DNA of 47,281 nucleotides, from positions 1 through 47,281 of the forward strand of contig JAKQSI010000073.1 of assembly GCA_029570205.1 (NCBI GenBank), given 5' to 3'. Position numbers and translations under genes: made by a program. The notes below the pieces were generated by a model. The model had not been told where the DNA came from. It saw nothing but the letters and a program-made list of their open reading frames with translations, and ran no database searches. This DNA comes from Candidatus Omnitrophota bacterium (GTDB lineage: Bacteria > Hinthialibacterota > Hinthialibacteria > Hinthialibacterales > JAKPRU01). Of this stretch, positions 8,526 through 18,100 are shown in pieces (the stretch's first letter is position 1; the number at the start of each line of letters is the position of its first letter).

Positions 8526-8793
8526 AAATAGGAAAAGGCGCCGAAGAGGAGTAGTAAGCGTCACTGCGGAAATCCAGAGAGCCGGTGGGTGGTGCAAACC
8601 GGTTTTCCGCCGCGCTGAACTCGCCTCTGAGCCGTCCCGGTGAACGGAGTACTCCTCGCTACTAGCCGGGGCCGGGTTCGCCCGTGATAGCGACCAATGA
8701 AGGGTGAGACGAAGCATTTCAGACACCTGTCTCACTGAACCAGGGTGGTACCGCGAAAACATTTCGCCCCTGAAGCAATTCAGGGGCGTTTTT
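8526..8793 (+). promoter_or_regulatory. T-box riboswitch (leucine specifier CUC) controlling leuA
   Basis: A tRNA-sensing leader: uncharged tRNA-Leu stabilises an antiterminator so that leuA is transcribed when leucine is short. The invariant T-box AGGGTGGTACCGCG is at 8742-8755 and is followed directly by a strong terminator. Stem I contains the conserved blocks GAGTAG, CCAGAGAGCCGG and GGTGCAAACCGG. The specifier loop CTGAACTCGCC offers CTC (8620-8622), a Leu codon, which agrees with the downstream leucine gene. T-boxes are mostly a Firmicutes device and are patchy elsewhere. Confidence 0.93.
8765..8793 (+). terminator. T-box transcription terminator
   Basis: CGCCCCTGAA and TTCAGGGGCG form a perfect 10-bp stem with a GCAA loop, followed by TTTTT. 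It overlaps the region that pairs with the T-box in the antiterminated form. Confidence 0.92.
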
Positions 8794-8824
8794 CATTTTT
8801 CGGACTTGAAAGGAGGTGGTCTCG

Positions 8825-8947
8825 ATGCAATGTCTTCTTACGGGCGATAGCGACGAGAGCGACCTTGGCAACCTTCCGCTATGTAGACTGAAGAATCCGG
8901 CCCTTCGAGGCCACCCATTTCATAAGGAGAACGAACATGTCAGATAA
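8825..8947 (+). CDS. Possible 40-residue leader ORF overlapping the leuA start
   Basis: An ATG at 8825 follows AAAGGAGGT (8810-8818) at ideal spacing, a better ribosome site than leuA has. The frame runs for 40 codons (MQCLLTGDSDESDLGNLPLC and on) and stops at 8947, 11 bases past the leuA ATG. Seven of 40 residues are Leu but there is no Leu run, so it is not a classical attenuator peptide. It could couple translation to leuA, be a real small protein, or be fortuitous. No homologue is known to me. Confidence 0.35.
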   Translation: MQCLLTGDSDESDLGNLPLCRLKNPALRGHPFHKENEHVR

Positions 8948-10475
8948 AATCATCCTATTCGATACCACGCTGCGGGACGGGGAACAAGCCCCCGGTTTTT
9001 CCATGAATCTGCAAGAGAAAATTGAATTCGCCCGCCAACTGCAACGGCTGAAAGTGGATGTGATCGAGGCGGGATTCCCGATTTCGTCCCCCGGCGATTT
9101 TGAATCGGTCAAAACCATTGCCGAGCAGATCGAGGGTCCACAGATCTGCGGTCTGGCACGCGCTCGAAATGAGGACATCGACTGCTGCTGGGAAGCGGTG
9201 AGAGCCTCCGCCCGTCCGCGTATTCACACGTTCATTGCGACCAGCGATGTGCATGTTGAGAAGAAGCTGCGCAAGACCCGGCAGGAGGTCAAGGAAATCG
9301 CCGTCCGCTCCGTCGAACGTGCCAAGAAATACACCGACAACGTGGAGTTTTCCACCGAGGACGCCGCAAGAACCGATTGGGATTACATCTGTGAGGTCAT
9401 TGAGGCAACCATCAACGCCGGGGCCACAACCATCAATGTCCCGGATACGGTGGGGTATTCCAATCCATGGGAAATAGAGAAATTGTTCCGGTACATCTTT
9501 GAGAATGTATCCAACATCCGTCAAGCCGTTGTGTCCTGTCACTGCCATAACGATTTGGGGCTGGCGGTGGCCAATTCGCTGGCCACACTTCGCGTTGGAG
9601 CCAGGCAGGTTGAATGTACTGTCAATGGCATCGGCGAACGGGCCGGGAATGCCTCGCTGGAAGAGGTTGTAATGAATCTGAAAACCCGTCGCGAATTCTT
9701 CGGATTCGAGACGGGTATCGACACCCGCCAGATTTACCCTGCCAGCCGCATGTTGACCCGCTTCACCGGCGTTTCAGTCCAGCCCAACAAGGCCATTGTC
9801 GGCGCCAACGCCTTTGCGCATGAGGCCGGTATCCACCAGGATGGCGTCCTGAAAGAACGTACAACTTACGAAATCATGACCCCCGAATCCGTCGGCTGGT
9901 CGGGCCAGGGCATGGTGTTGGGCAAACATTCCGGACGTCATGCTTTCAAGACTCGCCTGGAGGAACTGGGATTCCGCCTGAACGAGGAGGAACTGCAGAA
10001 GGCATTTGAGGCGTTCAAGGTGTTAGCCGACGTGAAAAAGAAGGTCTTCGATGAAGACCTGATTGTAATTGTCCACCAGCAGGCTCACTCTGCCGATCTG
10101 GATCGGTATATCCTGCACGATTTGATAGTCGAGGTCGGCAAAAACGGACCAAGAGCGACCGTGGTCTTGCGTTCAAACGGTAACACCTTCCAGGAAAGCG
10201 GAACGGGAGACGGTGTGCTGGATGCCGCATTCTCGGTCATTAAGAAAATCACGGGCCTGGAGGAATCCGTTCTCACGAACTACAACTGTTCCTCTGTAAC
10301 CCAGGGGACCGATGCCATCGCGCAATCAACCATCTCCCTGAGATACAAAGACAAAGAAGTGGTTGGGCGCGGGACCGATACCGACGTGGTCCGCGCCAGC
10401 GTCAAGGCGTTTGTGGATGCGGTCAACCGTCTGCTCATAACCGAGGCCAAAGAACCGGTAAAGGATATTGTCTGA
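8937..10475 (+). CDS. leuA: 2-isopropylmalate synthase
   Basis: Condenses acetyl-CoA with 2-oxoisovalerate, the committed step of leucine synthesis. 512 residues. The catalytic domain starts with LFDTTLRDGEQAPG (7-20). Divalent metal ligands are in SCHCHNDLGLA (His202, His204), followed by VNGIGERAGNASLEEV. KHSGRHAFKTRLEELG opens the linker, and a full C-terminal LeuA regulatory domain (about 380-512) should give leucine feedback inhibition. Its own ribosome site AAGGAG (8924-8929) lies seven bases before ATG. It stands alone downstream of a leucine T-box; no leuBCD or ilv gene follows within the window. Confidence 0.95.
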   Translation: MSDKIILFDTTLRDGEQAPGFSMNLQEKIEFARQLQRLKVDVIEAGFPISSPGDFESVKTIAEQIEGPQICGLARARNEDIDCCWEAVRASARPRIHTFIATSDVHVEKKLRKTRQEVKEIAVRSVERAKKYTDNVEFSTEDAARTDWDYICEVIEATINAGATTINVPDTVGYSNPWEIEKLFRYIFENVSNIRQAVVSCHCHNDLGLAVANSLATLRVGARQVECTVNGIGERAGNASLEEVVMNLKTRREFFGFETGIDTRQIYPASRMLTRFTGVSVQPNKAIVGANAFAHEAGIHQDGVLKERTTYEIMTPESVGWSGQGMVLGKHSGRHAFKTRLEELGFRLNEEELQKAFEAFKVLADVKKKVFDEDLIVIVHQQAHSADLDRYILHDLIVEVGKNGPRATVVLRSNGNTFQESGTGDGVLDAAFSVIKKITGLEESVLTNYNCSSVTQGTDAIAQSTISLRYKDKEVVGRGTDTDVVRASVKAFVDAVNRLLITEAKEPVKDIV

Positions 10476-10501
10476 TCCCGGATTTTGCGTGCGGAATCCT
10501 G

Positions 10502-10532
10502 AAAGGGGCGATTCTTGAACCGCCCCTTTTTT
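10502..10532 (+). terminator. Rho-independent terminator of leuA
   Basis: AAAGGGGCG pairs with CGCCCCTTT across a 10-base loop and continues into a T-run, 26 bases after the leuA stop. It supports monocistronic leuA transcription. Confidence 0.85.
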
Positions 10533-10843
10533 GGGGCAATCTTGCCGGATACAGAAGCCACTGAGAAAGATAGGGAGGGCATCAACGACAATACCGCTTT
10601 GAGAAGATCAGTACACCTTTTCGGAACCCCTGACTGAATCGATGGGTGTTATTACCCTGACGAAACCTGTGAAACAATCATCGGGCTGCAAAACGAATGC
10701 GGGGAGTCGCGCGATTAACAGGGAACCATATTTGGAAAAACTGCCGCTTTGAGCAGAAATTCCCGGCGATTCTCCTGTATCCCCGGATCCTCCACCTGCT
10801 CAATCGGGAACAGGGAACGAACAGGTCCCTCCTCCCGGACCGA

Positions 10844-10872
10844 TTGACTCCGGAAACCGCAGTCTGTAATGT
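10844..10872 (+). promoter_or_regulatory. Candidate sigma-70 promoter of the two-component genes
   Basis: TTGACT (10844-10849), a 17-bp spacer and TAATGT (10867-10872), with a predicted start near 10879 and the kinase ATG at 10900. Between the leuA terminator and this site (10533-10843) I find no convincing gene. Confidence 0.45.
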
Positions 10873-10899
10873 CCGAAAAGGATATTCGGGTGAAGATCT

Positions 10900-12669
10900 A
10901 TGGACAGATATCTTCCAGGACACGACGCAATGATTTCCTGCAACGGGAAGTCCCCGGAAGATTTCCGTGCCTTGGCACAGAAAATCCTCCACTATGCCGC
11001 CAGCGGTGTCTCTCGCATTGAGTTCCTGCGTGAAATCACACGGATGCTCCTCGAATCTTCCGAATGCGACTCGGTCGAGTTTCGTGTCAAAAAAGACGAC
11101 AAGTGTTTTCGATGTGAAGCCGTATCTCCCCTTGCGCTTCCACCTGCCGTGGAGATCTCACGCCATACATCCCCCGATGAAAACGTATTGCTCGCCTGCT
11201 CCCATGAATGGACCTGGTTTGAGAAGATTTGCCGAACTGTAGCCGAGAGGCAATACACCAGCGCAAAGCCTTTTTTTACGAAACACGGGAGTTTTCGGAC
11301 CGGCAAGTTGGACGATTCTCTGTCTCATCTCGCGGCGCTTGGTATTGCCGGTGTGGCAGGATCGTGCGGCCTCAGTGGGGATTACCGATCATTGACTGTT
11401 ATCCCGCTGGTGGCCGGCGAGGACACCATCGGACTTCTGGCGCTGAAGAGCAAGAGCGTTGATCGCTTTGACGAAAATGAAACGGCCGTTTACGAGAATC
11501 TGGCACAGACCCTCGGATTGGCCCTGGCAAGTCAACAAGATCATGTCACCCTGCGTGAGCGGGTAAAGGAATTGACATGTCTGTACAGCCTTGCTCAACT
11601 CGCCGAGCGTCCCCATGTCACCCTGGATGAGATTCTTCAGGGCATCGTGGAACTTCTGCCGCCTGCGTGGCAGTATCCGGAGATTACAGCCGCACGCATC
11701 ATTCTGGATGGGCGTGCGTATTCGACACCCAACTTCCAAAAGGCTGTTCACGTTCAGTCCAGCGATATTGTCGTGGAGGGTGAACCACGCGGCGTGATTG
11801 AAGTCATGTATAGCGAGGAGCGGATTGAACTGGATGAAGGACCTTTTTTGAAAGAGGAGAGAAGCCTGATCAACACACTGGCAAGGCAAATCGCGCTCAT
11901 CATCCGGAAACGGCAGGCAGATGAGGACAGGGCACATTTGCAAGAACAGCTGCGCCATGCGGATCGGCTAGCGACAATCGGCCAGCTGGCCGCCGGTGTC
12001 GCCCATGAGTTGAATGAACCCCTGGCGAGTATCCTTGGATTCGCTCAGCTTGCCGAGAAACATCCCTGTCTTCCGGACCAGGTCTCGAAGGACATTCGTC
12101 GCATTGTGACCACGGCGTTGTATGCGCGTGAAATCGTGAAAAAACTGATGTTATTCGCCCGTCAGACACCGCCACGCACAATACCCGTCAATCTGAACAA
12201 AATTGTGGCCGATGCGCTGGGCCTGCTGGAATCCCGCTGCGCCGAAAACGATATCATGGTCATGCAACATCTATCCGCCGATCTTCCCGAAATCACAGCC
12301 GATCCGTCGCAGATCCATCAGGTTCTGATCAATCTTGCGGTCAATGCCATTCAGGCCATGCCGAACGGTGGAACGCTCACAATCGGCACACAGGCAGAGA
12401 ATGACTGGGTGATTCTTACCGTACAGGATACCGGAGTCGGGATGACCCGGGAGGTGCTCCGACAACTGTTTATACCCTTTTTCACAACTAAAGATATCCA
12501 TGAAGGCACCGGACTCGGCCTTCCCGTAGTCCATGGAATTGTGACCTCACACGGGGGAAAAATTCATGTTCAGAGCGCTCCGGGAAAGGGGGCGCGGTTC
12601 GAAATCCGATTCCCGGCGCCCGACCGGTCGCAGGATAACGATCACAATGCCGATCCCCTCGTCATCTGA
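10900..12669 (+). CDS. Soluble GAF-domain sensor histidine kinase (NtrB-like)
   Basis: Autophosphorylates on His and passes the phosphate to the adjacent NtrC-type regulator. 589 residues with no membrane segment, so it senses a cytoplasmic signal. About 20-345 is divergent sensor sequence with GAF-like stretches (SLTVIPLVAGEDTIGLLALK near 165-183; a second repeat near 240-345). The dimerisation/phosphoacceptor helix reads GQLAAGVAHELNEPLASILG with His369. The ATPase domain shows the N-box (Asn482 in NLAVNAIQAMPNGG), DTGVGM (510-515) and GTGLGLP (536-542). The start is uncertain: an in-frame ATG at 10930 is also possible. Its 3-prime end overlaps the regulator by 23 bases, indicating translational coupling. 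It lies directly upstream of a sigma-54-dependent redox operon, its probable target. Confidence 0.88.
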   Translation: MDRYLPGHDAMISCNGKSPEDFRALAQKILHYAASGVSRIEFLREITRMLLESSECDSVEFRVKKDDKCFRCEAVSPLALPPAVEISRHTSPDENVLLACSHEWTWFEKICRTVAERQYTSAKPFFTKHGSFRTGKLDDSLSHLAALGIAGVAGSCGLSGDYRSLTVIPLVAGEDTIGLLALKSKSVDRFDENETAVYENLAQTLGLALASQQDHVTLRERVKELTCLYSLAQLAERPHVTLDEILQGIVELLPPAWQYPEITAARIILDGRAYSTPNFQKAVHVQSSDIVVEGEPRGVIEVMYSEERIELDEGPFLKEERSLINTLARQIALIIRKRQADEDRAHLQEQLRHADRLATIGQLAAGVAHELNEPLASILGFAQLAEKHPCLPDQVSKDIRRIVTTALYAREIVKKLMLFARQTPPRTIPVNLNKIVADALGLLESRCAENDIMVMQHLSADLPEITADPSQIHQVLINLAVNAIQAMPNGGTLTIGTQAENDWVILTVQDTGVGMTREVLRQLFIPFFTTKDIHEGTGLGLPVVHGIVTSHGGKIHVQSAPGKGARFEIRFPAPDRSQDNDHNADPLVI

Positions 12670-14011
12670 AAAACGCTCCATCCTGGTGGTGGATGATGCT
12701 CCGAATACGCTCGAACTGCTGGAGCGAAATCTGACCTCTCAAGGGTACACGGTGTTCACGGCCCCTGGCGTGCCGGAGGCGCTTGCCATTCTCCGGTCCA
12801 CGCAAATCGATCTGGTCATCACCGATCAGAAAATGCCCAGGGTAAGCGGCTTCGATCTTGTCCGCTATGTCCGGGAAAATCTCCGGGATACCGAAGTGAT
12901 GATGATTACCGGGTATCCCTCCATTGAGGGAGCGGTAAAAGCGGTCAAGATCGGGGCGGAAGAGTATCTCGCAAAACCGTTCACGGATGAGGAATTACTC
13001 TCCGCTGTGGACCGTGCGTTCGAGAAACTGCGTGTACGCAGGTGTGAGGAGGTTGCAATGAACCACGCAACTCCCACACCCTATGGCCTGATCGGCGAAT
13101 CCGAGCCCATGCGGCAGGTCTATAAAGCCATTACCAAGGCGGCATCCACCTCGGCAACCGTCTTGATTACCGGGGAAAGCGGCACGGGCAAGGAACTTGT
13201 GGCCAGAGCGATTCATTATGGAAGCCCGCGAGCTTCCGCGTCCTTTGTGCCCGTGAACTGTGGCGGGATACCGGAGAGTCTTCTCGAGAGCGAGCTGTTC
13301 GGCTTCACAAAAGGGGCCTTTACAGGCGCGACGGAAACCCGGGCCGGGTTCTTCCAAACCGCCGATGGCGGCACTATTTTTCTCGATGAAATCAGCGAAA
13401 CCAGCTTGAACATGCAGGTAAAACTGTTGCGTGTACTCCAGGAAAAAGAAGTGTACATGGTGGGATCGAGTCGGGGACGGAAAGTAGATGTCCGAATCCT
13501 GGCATCGACAAACAAAGATCTGCCGATTCTGGTCAAGAAAGGTCTCTTCCGGGAGGATCTCTATTTCCGACTTAACGTGATTGCCATCGATCTTCCTCCT
13601 CTTCGGCAGCGGGGTGACGACATCCTGTTGTTGATCCACCATTTCGCCCGAAAAATCTCGAACGAGCTCGGCAGATCGACGCCCCGGTTTACACCCGATG
13701 CCCTTCGTGTCCTCCAGGGTTGCCATCATTGGCCCGGCAATGTGAGGGAATTGGAGAATCTTGTCCACCGCCTGGTTGTTATGACCGAAGGAGATTGCAT
13801 ACGGGTCCCCGATCTCCCTCCCTACATGCGTTTCTCGGTTCCGCACAAACCGGATTTCAACCGGACATTAGCCGAAATCGAAGCGGAATATATACGAAAC
13901 GTGCTGGCAAGCGTCGACGGAAATAAAACCAAAGCGGCCCAGATACTCGGCATTGACCGAAAAACATTGCGGGACAAGATTAAACACGGAAACCAGAACG
14001 CCGAGGATTGA
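12647..14011 (+). CDS. NtrC-family sigma-54-dependent response regulator
   Basis: Activates transcription from sigma-54 promoters after phosphorylation by the upstream kinase. The ATG at 12647 gives 454 residues, normal length. Receiver domain: acidic pair Asp16-Asp17, phosphoacceptor Asp60 (VITDQKMP), Lys110. The AAA+ domain has Walker A GESGTGKE (176-183), the sigma-54 contact loop GAFTGA (223-228) and Walker B TIFLDE (243-248), then the arginine-rich sensor region. A Fis-type helix-turn-helix closes the protein (about 415-450: IEAEYIRNVLASVDGNKTKA then AQILGIDRKTLRDKI). All functional motifs are intact. A consensus sigma-54 promoter begins 155 bases downstream, in front of the redox operon, which makes that operon the natural target. 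Confidence 0.93.
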   Translation: MPIPSSSEKRSILVVDDAPNTLELLERNLTSQGYTVFTAPGVPEALAILRSTQIDLVITDQKMPRVSGFDLVRYVRENLRDTEVMMITGYPSIEGAVKAVKIGAEEYLAKPFTDEELLSAVDRAFEKLRVRRCEEVAMNHATPTPYGLIGESEPMRQVYKAITKAASTSATVLITGESGTGKELVARAIHYGSPRASASFVPVNCGGIPESLLESELFGFTKGAFTGATETRAGFFQTADGGTIFLDEISETSLNMQVKLLRVLQEKEVYMVGSSRGRKVDVRILASTNKDLPILVKKGLFREDLYFRLNVIAIDLPPLRQRGDDILLLIHHFARKISNELGRSTPRFTPDALRVLQGCHHWPGNVRELENLVHRLVVMTEGDCIRVPDLPPYMRFSVPHKPDFNRTLAEIEAEYIRNVLASVDGNKTKAAQILGIDRKTLRDKIKHGNQNAED

Positions 14012-14166
14012 AGGTTACCTGCCGAGGAAATTCTCCCCACCGGTACAAAAACTCCCAGCACAATCCCTCCCCGACCACCCTTGCATGTCCTTCCACCCGG
14101 TTGTCTACCTTTCTGATACCCTTGATTTTCAACGCTTTTGTATCGGTAGAACTCATTATTCATAAT

Positions 14167-14182
14167 TGGCACATAATCTGCT
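14167..14182 (+). promoter_or_regulatory. Sigma-54 (-24/-12) promoter of the redox operon
   Basis: TGGCACATAATCTGCT matches the RpoN consensus (TGGCAC, N5, TTGCW) with GG and GC in exact register and one mismatch in the -12 block. The expected start is near 14194, about 70 bases before the first gene. Upstream, TCTACC (14104-14109) and GGTAGA (14145-14150) form a separated dyad that could be an activator site; this part is weak. A leader hairpin pairs CCGCAATCTG (14210-14219) with CAGAGTTGCGG (14229-14239). Confidence 0.8.
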
Positions 14183-14266
14183 GTGGCCGTGTCCGTACTC
14201 GATCAAATCCCGCAATCTGTTTTTGTGACAGAGTTGCGGCAGGGAAGACCGAGAGGAGAAGCAGCA

Positions 14267-14542
14267 ATGCCTGATGAATATCATGGTCTTTGCTCGACAT
14301 GTAATCACAGCCCGACATGTCGTTCGCGCAGTGCCCACTACGGCCCCGTGTTCTACTGCGAGGAATTCGACAGTTATACAGATGTCCTTCCCCGGGTCGT
14401 TCCACCGCCGATTTCCGCTGAATCGGAACATACGGATCAGGTCAATCGATATACGGGCTTGTGTTCCGATTGCAAAAATATGGAAAGCTGCATGTTTCTT
14501 GAACCGGAGGGGGGAGTCTGGCACTGTGAGGAGTACCGATAA
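14267..14542 (+). CDS. Small double-repeat cysteine-rich protein (metal or Fe-S site?)
   Basis: First gene of the sigma-54 operon, 91 residues, with GAGGAGAA just before the ATG at 14267. It holds two copies of one motif: GLCSTCNHSPTC ... FYCEEF (about 7-31) and GLCSDCKNMESC ... WHCEEY (about 64-90). Each is C-x2-C-x5-C, then 10-12 residues, then a Cys followed by Glu-Glu and an aromatic residue. The four Cys per repeat suggest a bound Zn or Fe-S cluster. I do not recognise a characterised family. The stop is separated by a single base from the next start, so it is co-translated with the NuoE-like subunit and probably assembles with or matures the complex. Confidence 0.8.
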   Translation: MPDEYHGLCSTCNHSPTCRSRSAHYGPVFYCEEFDSYTDVLPRVVPPPISAESEHTDQVNRYTGLCSDCKNMESCMFLEPEGGVWHCEEYR

Positions 14543-14543
14543 A

Positions 14544-15083
14544 GTGACATACGATACATACATCGCAGATTCAGAGAAGACCGGTACACAAAGGGTCGTC
14601 GATCCGGAGACTATCGGGAAAATCCTGGACAAGCATAGCCGGGATCAGGGCGCTTTGATTGCTATCCTGGAAGACATTCAAGCCGAATATGGCTACCTCC
14701 CGGAAGAAGCCCTCCGGATGGTCGGCAAGAGAACAGGACGTTCTCTTGTAGACATCTATGGAATCGCCACCTTCTACCATGCATTCAGCCTGGAACCCCG
14801 TGGAAGACATCTGATTTGCGCCTGTTCCGGAACGGCATGCCATGTTCGCGGTGCGCCGAAGGTCATTGAAGAATTCGAACGACAACTCGGGATCAAGGCG
14901 GGTCAGACCACACCGGACGGAGAGTTCACTTTCCAAACGGTTAATTGTCTGGGCGCGTGTGCGCTCGGCCCCATTGTTGTGGTGGACGGTCACTATTTCT
15001 CGAATGTAAAAACGGCCAAAGTCAAAAAGATATTGATGAGCGCCCCTGTGGAGGGCGATCGGATCGAACATGCAGTCGCGTAA
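14544..15083 (+). CDS. NuoE/HydC-like [2Fe-2S] subunit (thioredoxin-like ferredoxin)
   Basis: Electron-transfer subunit of a soluble NAD(P)H oxidoreductase. I choose the GTG at 14544: GAGGAG lies 10 bases upstream, the preceding gene ends one base before, and the protein then has a family-typical 179 residues. Longer in-frame starts lie inside the upstream gene. The helical N-terminal half has ILEDIQAEYGYLPEEALRMV and ATFYHAFSLEPRG. The [2Fe-2S] ligands follow as CSGTACHVRGA (C-x4-C) and VNCLGACALGP (C-x3-C). This is the classic NuoE (24-kDa subunit) pattern. With the next gene it forms the NuoE-NuoF diaphorase core. Confidence 0.92.
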   Translation: MTYDTYIADSEKTGTQRVVDPETIGKILDKHSRDQGALIAILEDIQAEYGYLPEEALRMVGKRTGRSLVDIYGIATFYHAFSLEPRGRHLICACSGTACHVRGAPKVIEEFERQLGIKAGQTTPDGEFTFQTVNCLGACALGPIVVVDGHYFSNVKTAKVKKILMSAPVEGDRIEHAVA

Positions 15084-15101
15084 CTCCCGGCAGGAAAGGG
15101 A

Positions 15102-18100
15102 ATGAATGCATTGACGCAACGCCTGAAATCAATCACAGACTTGAGGACGCTTCAGCAACGTCTACACAGCCGGCCGGACTCGACCATCCCAACTCTCATC
15201 ATCCCGGCAGGGACATGCGGACGCGCCAGTGGCGCGAACGATTTGATCCGTATCGCCGAACAGGTGATCTCCGAAAAACGGTTAATCGGAAAGATTCACT
15301 TGCTGGTTACCGGCTGCCATGGATTCTGCGAAGTGGAACCCTCTGTCCTGGTTGTTCCCGAAAGAACCTTTTATCCGAGAGTCGCCCCCGAAAACATGTT
15401 ACAGATTGTCGAGGCTGTGGTTCGCGGCGAGGTTGTCGAACATCTCCTTTACCGCCATCCGGATAGCGGCGCTCGGATACAAAGACAGGAAGAAGTTCCA
15501 TTTTTCAGGAAACAGGTGCGTACGATTCTCGGCCACAATGAGAACATCGATCCCACTCGAATCGAAACCTGCCTGTTGAATGGCGGTTACTCGGCCCTGG
15601 CCGATGTATTGGAGAAAAATAGCCCCCGCTGGGTGGTAGAGGAAGTAAAAAAATCCGGATTGCGTGGCCGGGGCGGTGCAGGATTCCCGACAGGCCGTAA
15701 GTGGGAGATGTTAGCCGACCAACGCAACGGGCACGGCAAGATTCTGGTGTGTAACGCCGATGAAGGCGATCCAGGAGCGTACATGGACCGCAGTGTCCTG
15801 GAAGGTAATCCCCACAGCATAATCGAAGGAATGATTATTGGAGCCTACGGGACGGGAGCCACCGAAGGAATTCTCTACGTTCGAAATGAGTATCCTCTTG
15901 CCATTCAGCATCTTCTCGTTGCGCTGAATCAGGCCCGTGAACACGGCTTGCTGGGCAACGATATTCTTGGAAACGGATTCTCCTTCGATATCCGTCTGGT
16001 GCGAGGCGCGGGAGCGTTTGTTTGTGGTGAAGAAACCGCCCTGATCCGGTCCATTGAGGGCAAAATCGGTGAACCTCGTCAACGCCCGCCCTATCCGATT
16101 CAAAAGGGAATCAACGGCAAACCGACGGCGATCAATAATGTGGAAACATGGGCCAATATCCCCGTCATTATTCGCAACGGCGCGCAGGAATTTGCCAAAA
16201 TCGGGACAAAAAATAACTCCGGCACAAAAATCTTCAGCCTCGTAGGAAAAATCAGGAACACGGGTCTTGTGGAGGTCCCCATGGGGATCACGATCCGGGA
16301 AATCATCTACGATATCGGCGGCGGGCCGGTCGGCAAGGCGAAGATTAAGGCCGTCCAGACCGGTGGACCTTCCGGGGGATGCATTCCCGCCGACAAGTTT
16401 GATCTGGCCATTGACTATGACAGTCTGGCCAATGCGGGTTCAATTATGGGATCCGGCGGCATGATCGTCATGGACGAAAACACGTGCATGGTAGACGTCG
16501 CCAGGTATTTTATGAATTTTTTGAAAGATGAATCGTGCGGAAAGTGCTTTACCTGCCGAAAAGGCACGCAACGGATGTCTGAAATCCTTGGCGATATATC
16601 GAATGGGAACGGAATGCGGGAACAACTGGATCTCCTGGAAGAACTCGCCGTGGTGGTGAAAGACACCACGATGTGCGGTCTCGGGCAAACCGCGTCCAAT
16701 CCGGTTCTCAGCGCTCTCCGCTATTTCCGGAATGAATTCGAGCGGCACATCGCAGACAAAAAATGCGACGCTTTTGTTTGCAGCAAACTGGTGGGGGCGC
16801 CCTGTCAGACCGCGTGCCCACTGGGGACCGAGGCTTGGCGTTATATTGCTCTTATCGAGAAGGGGCAATACGAAGAGGCATACCGTGTTATCCGGGAACC
16901 CAATCCATTCCCCTCTGTTTGCGCCCGGGTGTGTGATCGCAAATGCGAACAGAGATGCCGGCTCGGTACCGGTGGCGGCGACCCTGTAGCCATCCGCGCG
17001 TTGAAACGATTTGTCACCGACTACGTCGATCCGTCGGTCTACAAACCGGTAAGGATCCGGCGAAACGACGATCCCATACCCAGGGTGGCTGTTATCGGAG
17101 CCGGTCCGGCCGGTCTCTCGGCGGCGAACCGACTCTCTCTTCTCGGATATAAGGTAACGGTATTCGAAGCCGAGGAGGAACCCGGTGGAATGCTGATCAG
17201 CTGTATCCCGGCCTATCGCCTGCCTCGGGAAACCATTCGTAAAGAGATTCGCTCGCTTCTTGATGAAAATATCAGCCTGAAATGTGGAACAACCCTGGGG
17301 CGGGACTTGACCATCGACGATCTGTTCCGGGATGGTTTCAAAGCAATCTTCCTGGCAATCGGAGCCAACCGGAGCCGGCGATTGGAACTCGAAGGGGAGA
17401 CGCTGGATGGAATCTATTCGTCCATGCAATTCCTGAAAACATATAATTTGAAAGAAAGAGAACTCGCCGGTGGGCTGGTGGGTGTTGTCGGCGGCGGTAA
17501 TTCCGCTGTCGACGCCGCCAGAGTAGCCATCCGTCAGAATTATGTCGATGGGGTGACCCTTCTCTACCGCCGCACGACACAGGAAATGCCTGCTTACGCC
17601 GAGGAAGTTGAAGCCGCCCTGGAGGAGGGAATCAAACTCGAAACGCTCGTCTCACCGGTGCGAATACGCTACATCGAAACGGCGATGAAAGAGGGAATCA
17701 AGGTCGAGACTATGGTCTCGCCGGTCAAAATCCACTCGAAAGACGGTCGCCTGGTCGGCATTGAATGTATCCGGAATACACTCGGCGAACCGGATGCCGG
17801 CGGCAGACGTAAACCCATCCCCATACCGGGTACTGAATTCACCATTCCCCTGAACACATTGATCGTCGCCATCGGTGAACGTCCGGATAGCGAGTGTCTG
17901 GCCTCCATGGGACTGAAACTCGATAAAGGCGGCCGATTATGCGTTGATCCGAAGACACTCCAAACGAATCGAGAGGGCGTATTTGGGGGTGGCGACCTGG
18001 TGACCGGCCCCTATACCGTCGTGGATGCCATTGCCGCCGGTCGACGAGCGGCAGCGTCCATCGACCGATATCTCCAGGGTGCAGAATCCGCGAAACTGCC

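Noticed and set aside
8825-8947. Classical leucine attenuator peptide
   Set aside because: Leucines are scattered with no run of Leu codons, and control is already explained by the upstream T-box; kept only as a low-confidence ORF.
10697-10933. 78-codon plus-strand frame before the histidine kinase
   Set aside because: No ribosome site, no recognisable domain, and it overlaps the kinase start and its predicted promoter.
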